Source: Pseudomonas protegens CHA0
GTDB taxonomy: Bacteria; Pseudomonadota; Gammaproteobacteria; Pseudomonadales; Pseudomonadaceae
Assembly (NCBI RefSeq): GCF_000397205.1
Contig: NC_021237.1
Coordinates: 1,365,001-1,429,000 of the forward strand
Length of the DNA: 64,000 nt
Direction of reading: 5' to 3'
In this document: in pieces, positions 61,983-64,000 of the stretch
Position numbering within the stretch: position 1 is the stretch's first letter
Layout: each line of letters starts with the position of its first letter
Program-made: the position numbers and the translations under genes
Notes under the pieces: model-generated
The model's input: the letters and a program-made list of their open reading frames with translations, nothing else
The model's database searches: none
Told to the model about the DNA's origin: nothing

Positions 61983-62220
61983 GATGGCTCTCTTATTAGT
62001 TAGCCAGCTAAGATGCCGCAAAGCTTCACGCTTGACCACCCTGGCTTGGCTGGGCATGCTTGGCGCCGATTAGGGCGCCGGCGCTGTTTGAACCACTGTT
62101 TTGCTCAGGCTTTTCGCGGCGTTCGTGCTCTTTGGGTGCGGTGTTCTGGCGTGCCTCCGTGTTGCTTTGGTGAGGGCTGAATGCATCAGTCCTGCCATGA
62201 AAAACAGGATCATTTGAAAA
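61983..62220. other. Divergent intergenic region, transporter/response regulator
   Basis: A 238-bp gap between divergent genes, presumably with promoters for both. I see no clear repeat, terminator or RNA. Confidence 0.4.
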
Positions 62221-62871
62221 ATGGCCACATACGAAATCCTGATTGCCGATGATCACCCGCTTTTTCGCAGTGCACTGCATCAAGCTGTCACCTTGGGCCT
62301 GGGCCCTGATGTGCGTCTGGTGGAAGTGGCAAGCATTGCCGAACTGGAAGTGCGACTCACCGAAAAATCCGACTGGGATCTGGTCCTGCTAGACCTGAAC
62401 ATGCCCGGTGCCTACGGTTTTTCCGGTCTGGTGCTGTTGCGCGGGCAGTACCCGCAAATTCCGGTGGTGATGGTTTCGGCGCAGGAAGAAGCCTCCGTCA
62501 TGGTGCGCTCCAGAGAGTTCGGCGCCAGCGGTTTCATTCCCAAGTCCAGTTCCCTGGAAGTCATCCAGCAGGCCGTGCGCAGTGTGCTCGACGGTGATGT
62601 CTGGTGGCCGCCCCAGGCGTTTGAAGAGGTCAGTGTCTCAGCCGAAGCCAAGGCCGCCAGCGAAGGCCTGGCTAGCCTGACGCCCCAGCAGTTCCGGGTT
62701 CTGACCATGGTCTGCGAAGGGTTGCTGAACAAGCAGATTGCCTACGAGCTGAGCGTGTCGGAAGCCACGATCAAGGCCCACGTGACGGCGATCTTCCGCA
62801 AGCTCGGGGTGCGTACCCGGACCCAGGCAGCGCTGCTCTTGCAACAACTTGAGTCAATTTCCAGCCATTAA
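62221..62871 (+). CDS. erdR: LuxR-type response regulator, ErdR-like
   Basis: A 216-residue two-component regulator: receiver domain with acidic D10/D11, phospho-acceptor Asp58 (LVLLDLNMPG) and Lys in FIPKSS, and a C-terminal LuxR HTH (TPQQFRVLTMVCEGLLNKQIA, EATIKAHVTAIFRKL). Position before dgkA corresponds to PA3604 (erdR), which controls ethanol/acetate metabolism genes such as acs in Pseudomonas. No partner kinase gene is nearby. Confidence 0.88.
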   Translation: MATYEILIADDHPLFRSALHQAVTLGLGPDVRLVEVASIAELEVRLTEKSDWDLVLLDLNMPGAYGFSGLVLLRGQYPQIPVVMVSAQEEASVMVRSREFGASGFIPKSSSLEVIQQAVRSVLDGDVWWPPQAFEEVSVSAEAKAASEGLASLTPQQFRVLTMVCEGLLNKQIAYELSVSEATIKAHVTAIFRKLGVRTRTQAALLLQQLESISSH

Positions 62872-62946
62872 CCGGCTGTTTGTTCACGCTTTTTTGACTT
62901 TGGTTGAACTAGCTTCCCCACTTCTTTTTCTTCAGTTGCCCAGCTT

Positions 62947-63309
62947 ATGTCGCCTTTCAAAGGTCAAACCGGTCTTAAACGTATCCTTAACGCCGCCGGC
63001 TATTCGTTCGATGGCTTGCGCGCGGCGTTCACTGGCGAGGCGGCATTTCGTCAGTTGGTGCTGCTCAATGTGATCCTGATTCCCCTGAGCTTCCTGCTCA
63101 ATGTCAGCCGGGTCGAGCGTGCGCTGTTGATCGCCGTGTGCCTGCTGGCGCTGATCGTCGAGCTGCTCAATTCGGCGGTGGAGGCGGCCATCGACCGCAT
63201 CTCCCTGGATCGTCATCCCTTGTCGAAAAACGCCAAGGACATGGGCAGCGCGGCGCAGTTTGTCGCTCTGAGCATGATCACCATCGTCTGGGCAGTGATC
63301 CTGATCTGA
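62947..63309 (+). CDS. dgkA: Diacylglycerol kinase DgkA
   Basis: A 120-residue inner-membrane kinase that recycles diacylglycerol to phosphatidic acid. It has three membrane segments and the catalytic motif ELLNSAVEAAIDR plus KDMGSAAQ. It follows erdR by 75 bp and is convergent with the next gene (one base between stops). Confidence 0.95.
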   Translation: MSPFKGQTGLKRILNAAGYSFDGLRAAFTGEAAFRQLVLLNVILIPLSFLLNVSRVERALLIAVCLLALIVELLNSAVEAAIDRISLDRHPLSKNAKDMGSAAQFVALSMITIVWAVILI

Positions 63310-63310
63310 A

Positions 63311-64000
63311 TCAGGGAATGCTTGGCAGGACGATTTCATCGCTGCGTTGCACCCCGGCGGTAAAGGCGCGACACAGTTCCAGGAATTCGCGCATGGCCGA
63401 GGTCTGGTACTTCTGCTTGTGCCAGATGAAGTAGAACTGCCGGGCCAGGTCCAGGCCCGGGGTTTCCACCGGCACCAGGCTGCCGCGGCGAAACGCATCG
63501 CGCAGGGCCAGCCGGGAAATGCAGCCAATCCCCAAACCCGACTCCACCGCACGCTTGATGGCTTCGGTGTGCTCCAACTCCAGGCGGATGTTCAGTGCAC
63601 TGCGGTGGTGACGCATGGCCTGGTCAAAGGTCAGGCGCGTCCCGGAACCCTGTTCGCGAAGGATCCAGGCTTCATGGGTCAGTTCTTCCATGGTGGCGTG
63701 GCCGCGCTTGGCCAGTGGATGCTGGGGCGCGCAGAACACCACCAGTTCATCTTCGACCCAGGTCTGGACTTCGATATCCGGATGGCTGCAGTCGCCCTCG
63801 ATTAGACCCAGATCAATTTCGTAGTGGGCCACCTGTTGCACGATATGCGCAGTGTTCTGCACATGGAGCTTCACCTGGCTCTCCGGGTGCACCTGCATGA
63901 AACTGCCGATCAGCAGGGTGGCCAGGTAGTTGCCGATGGTCAGGGTCGCACCCACCGAAAGCGAGCCGAACCCGGACTTGCCGTTGAGCAGGTCTTCGAT
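63311..64000 (-). CDS. finR: LysR-family regulator, probable FinR (partial)
   Basis: The reading frame runs on the minus strand from the window edge to a stop at 63311; 229 residues are visible, all of the effector-binding domain (VGATLTIGNYLATLLIGSFM at its start; AIKRAVESGLGIGCISRLAL later). The N-terminal HTH is outside the window. The erdR-dgkA-LysR order matches P. putida, where this gene is finR, activator of the ferredoxin-NADP reductase gene fprA. The name rests on synteny. Confidence 0.8.
   Translation of the reverse strand: MEDLLNGKSGFGSLSVGATLTIGNYLATLLIGSFMQVHPESQVKLHVQNTAHIVQQVAHYEIDLGLIEGDCSHPDIEVQTWVEDELVVFCAPQHPLAKRGHATMEELTHEAWILREQGSGTRLTFDQAMRHHRSALNIRLELEHTEAIKRAVESGLGIGCISRLALRDAFRRGSLVPVETPGLDLARQFYFIWHKQKYQTSAMREFLELCRAFTAGVQRSDEIVLPSIP

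Overview
The window is a Pseudomonas chromosome segment, most likely from the P. fluorescens complex (P. chlororaphis/protegens/fluorescens type). The evidence is the gene order: lpxD-fabZ-lpxA-lpxB-rnhB-dnaE-accA, tilS-pyrG-kdsA-eno-ftsB-ispD, ispF-truD-surE-pcm-nlpD-rpoS, the regulatory RNA rsmZ between rpoS and fdxA, and then mutS ... cinA-recA-recX. High GC and GTG/TTG starts fit. The species is inferred; no database was searched.

Layout. 1-9.4 kb: lipid A and fatty acid synthesis, replication and tRNA modification (lpxD end to tilS). 9.6-14.7 kb: pyrG, kdsA, eno, ftsB, ispD. 14.8-17.9 kb: a LysR regulator divergent from a glutathione-dependent formaldehyde detoxification pair (adhC/frmA, fghA). 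17.9-23.5 kb: ispF-truD-surE-pcm-nlpD-rpoS and rsmZ. 23.6-26.6 kb: fdxA and mutS on the minus strand.

26.8-54.8 kb is the accessory core. Between intact mutS and cinA lie two complete contractile-tail gene sets with no capsid, portal, terminase, integrase or replication genes, so they are R-type tailocins (phage-tail bacteriocins) and not a prophage. A LexA/CI-like self-cleaving repressor, a strong promoter covered by ATGCAT-type palindromes, a leader with an intrinsic terminator, and a holin come first. Tailocin 1 (28.5-41.1 kb) follows P2/R-pyocin order: V, W, J, I, H, a glycine-rich adhesin-like protein, Tfa, sheath, tube, E/E', tape measure, U, X, D. A secreted GH18-like glycosidase (41.2-42.3 kb) sits between the two sets. 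Tailocin 2 (42.4-53.5 kb) follows Mu order: gp37-like, DUF2635-like, sheath, tube, frameshifted chaperone, tape measure with six 41-residue repeats, gp43- to gp48-like baseplate proteins, tail fibre, Tfa. A GH19 endolysin and nested Rz/Rz1 close the locus. Control and lysis genes appear to be shared, and RecA, which would trigger repressor cleavage, is encoded just downstream.

55.0-64 kb: an unrecognised secreted protein, pncC (cinA), recA with a LexA box, recX, a LOG-family protein, a small ORF beside a QSregVF-type secreted protein, a DTW-domain tRNA modifier, an EamA transporter, an ErdR-like response regulator, dgkA, and the start of a LysR gene probably equivalent to finR.

The most notable signals are seven or eight intrinsic-terminator-like hairpins spread along the tailocin operon plus one in its leader (which suggests antitermination or deliberate attenuation), an RF2-like CTT-TGA-C +1 frameshift site at E/E', a T-TTT-TTC -1 site in the second chaperone gene, and several cargo or receptor-binding genes of unclear function.
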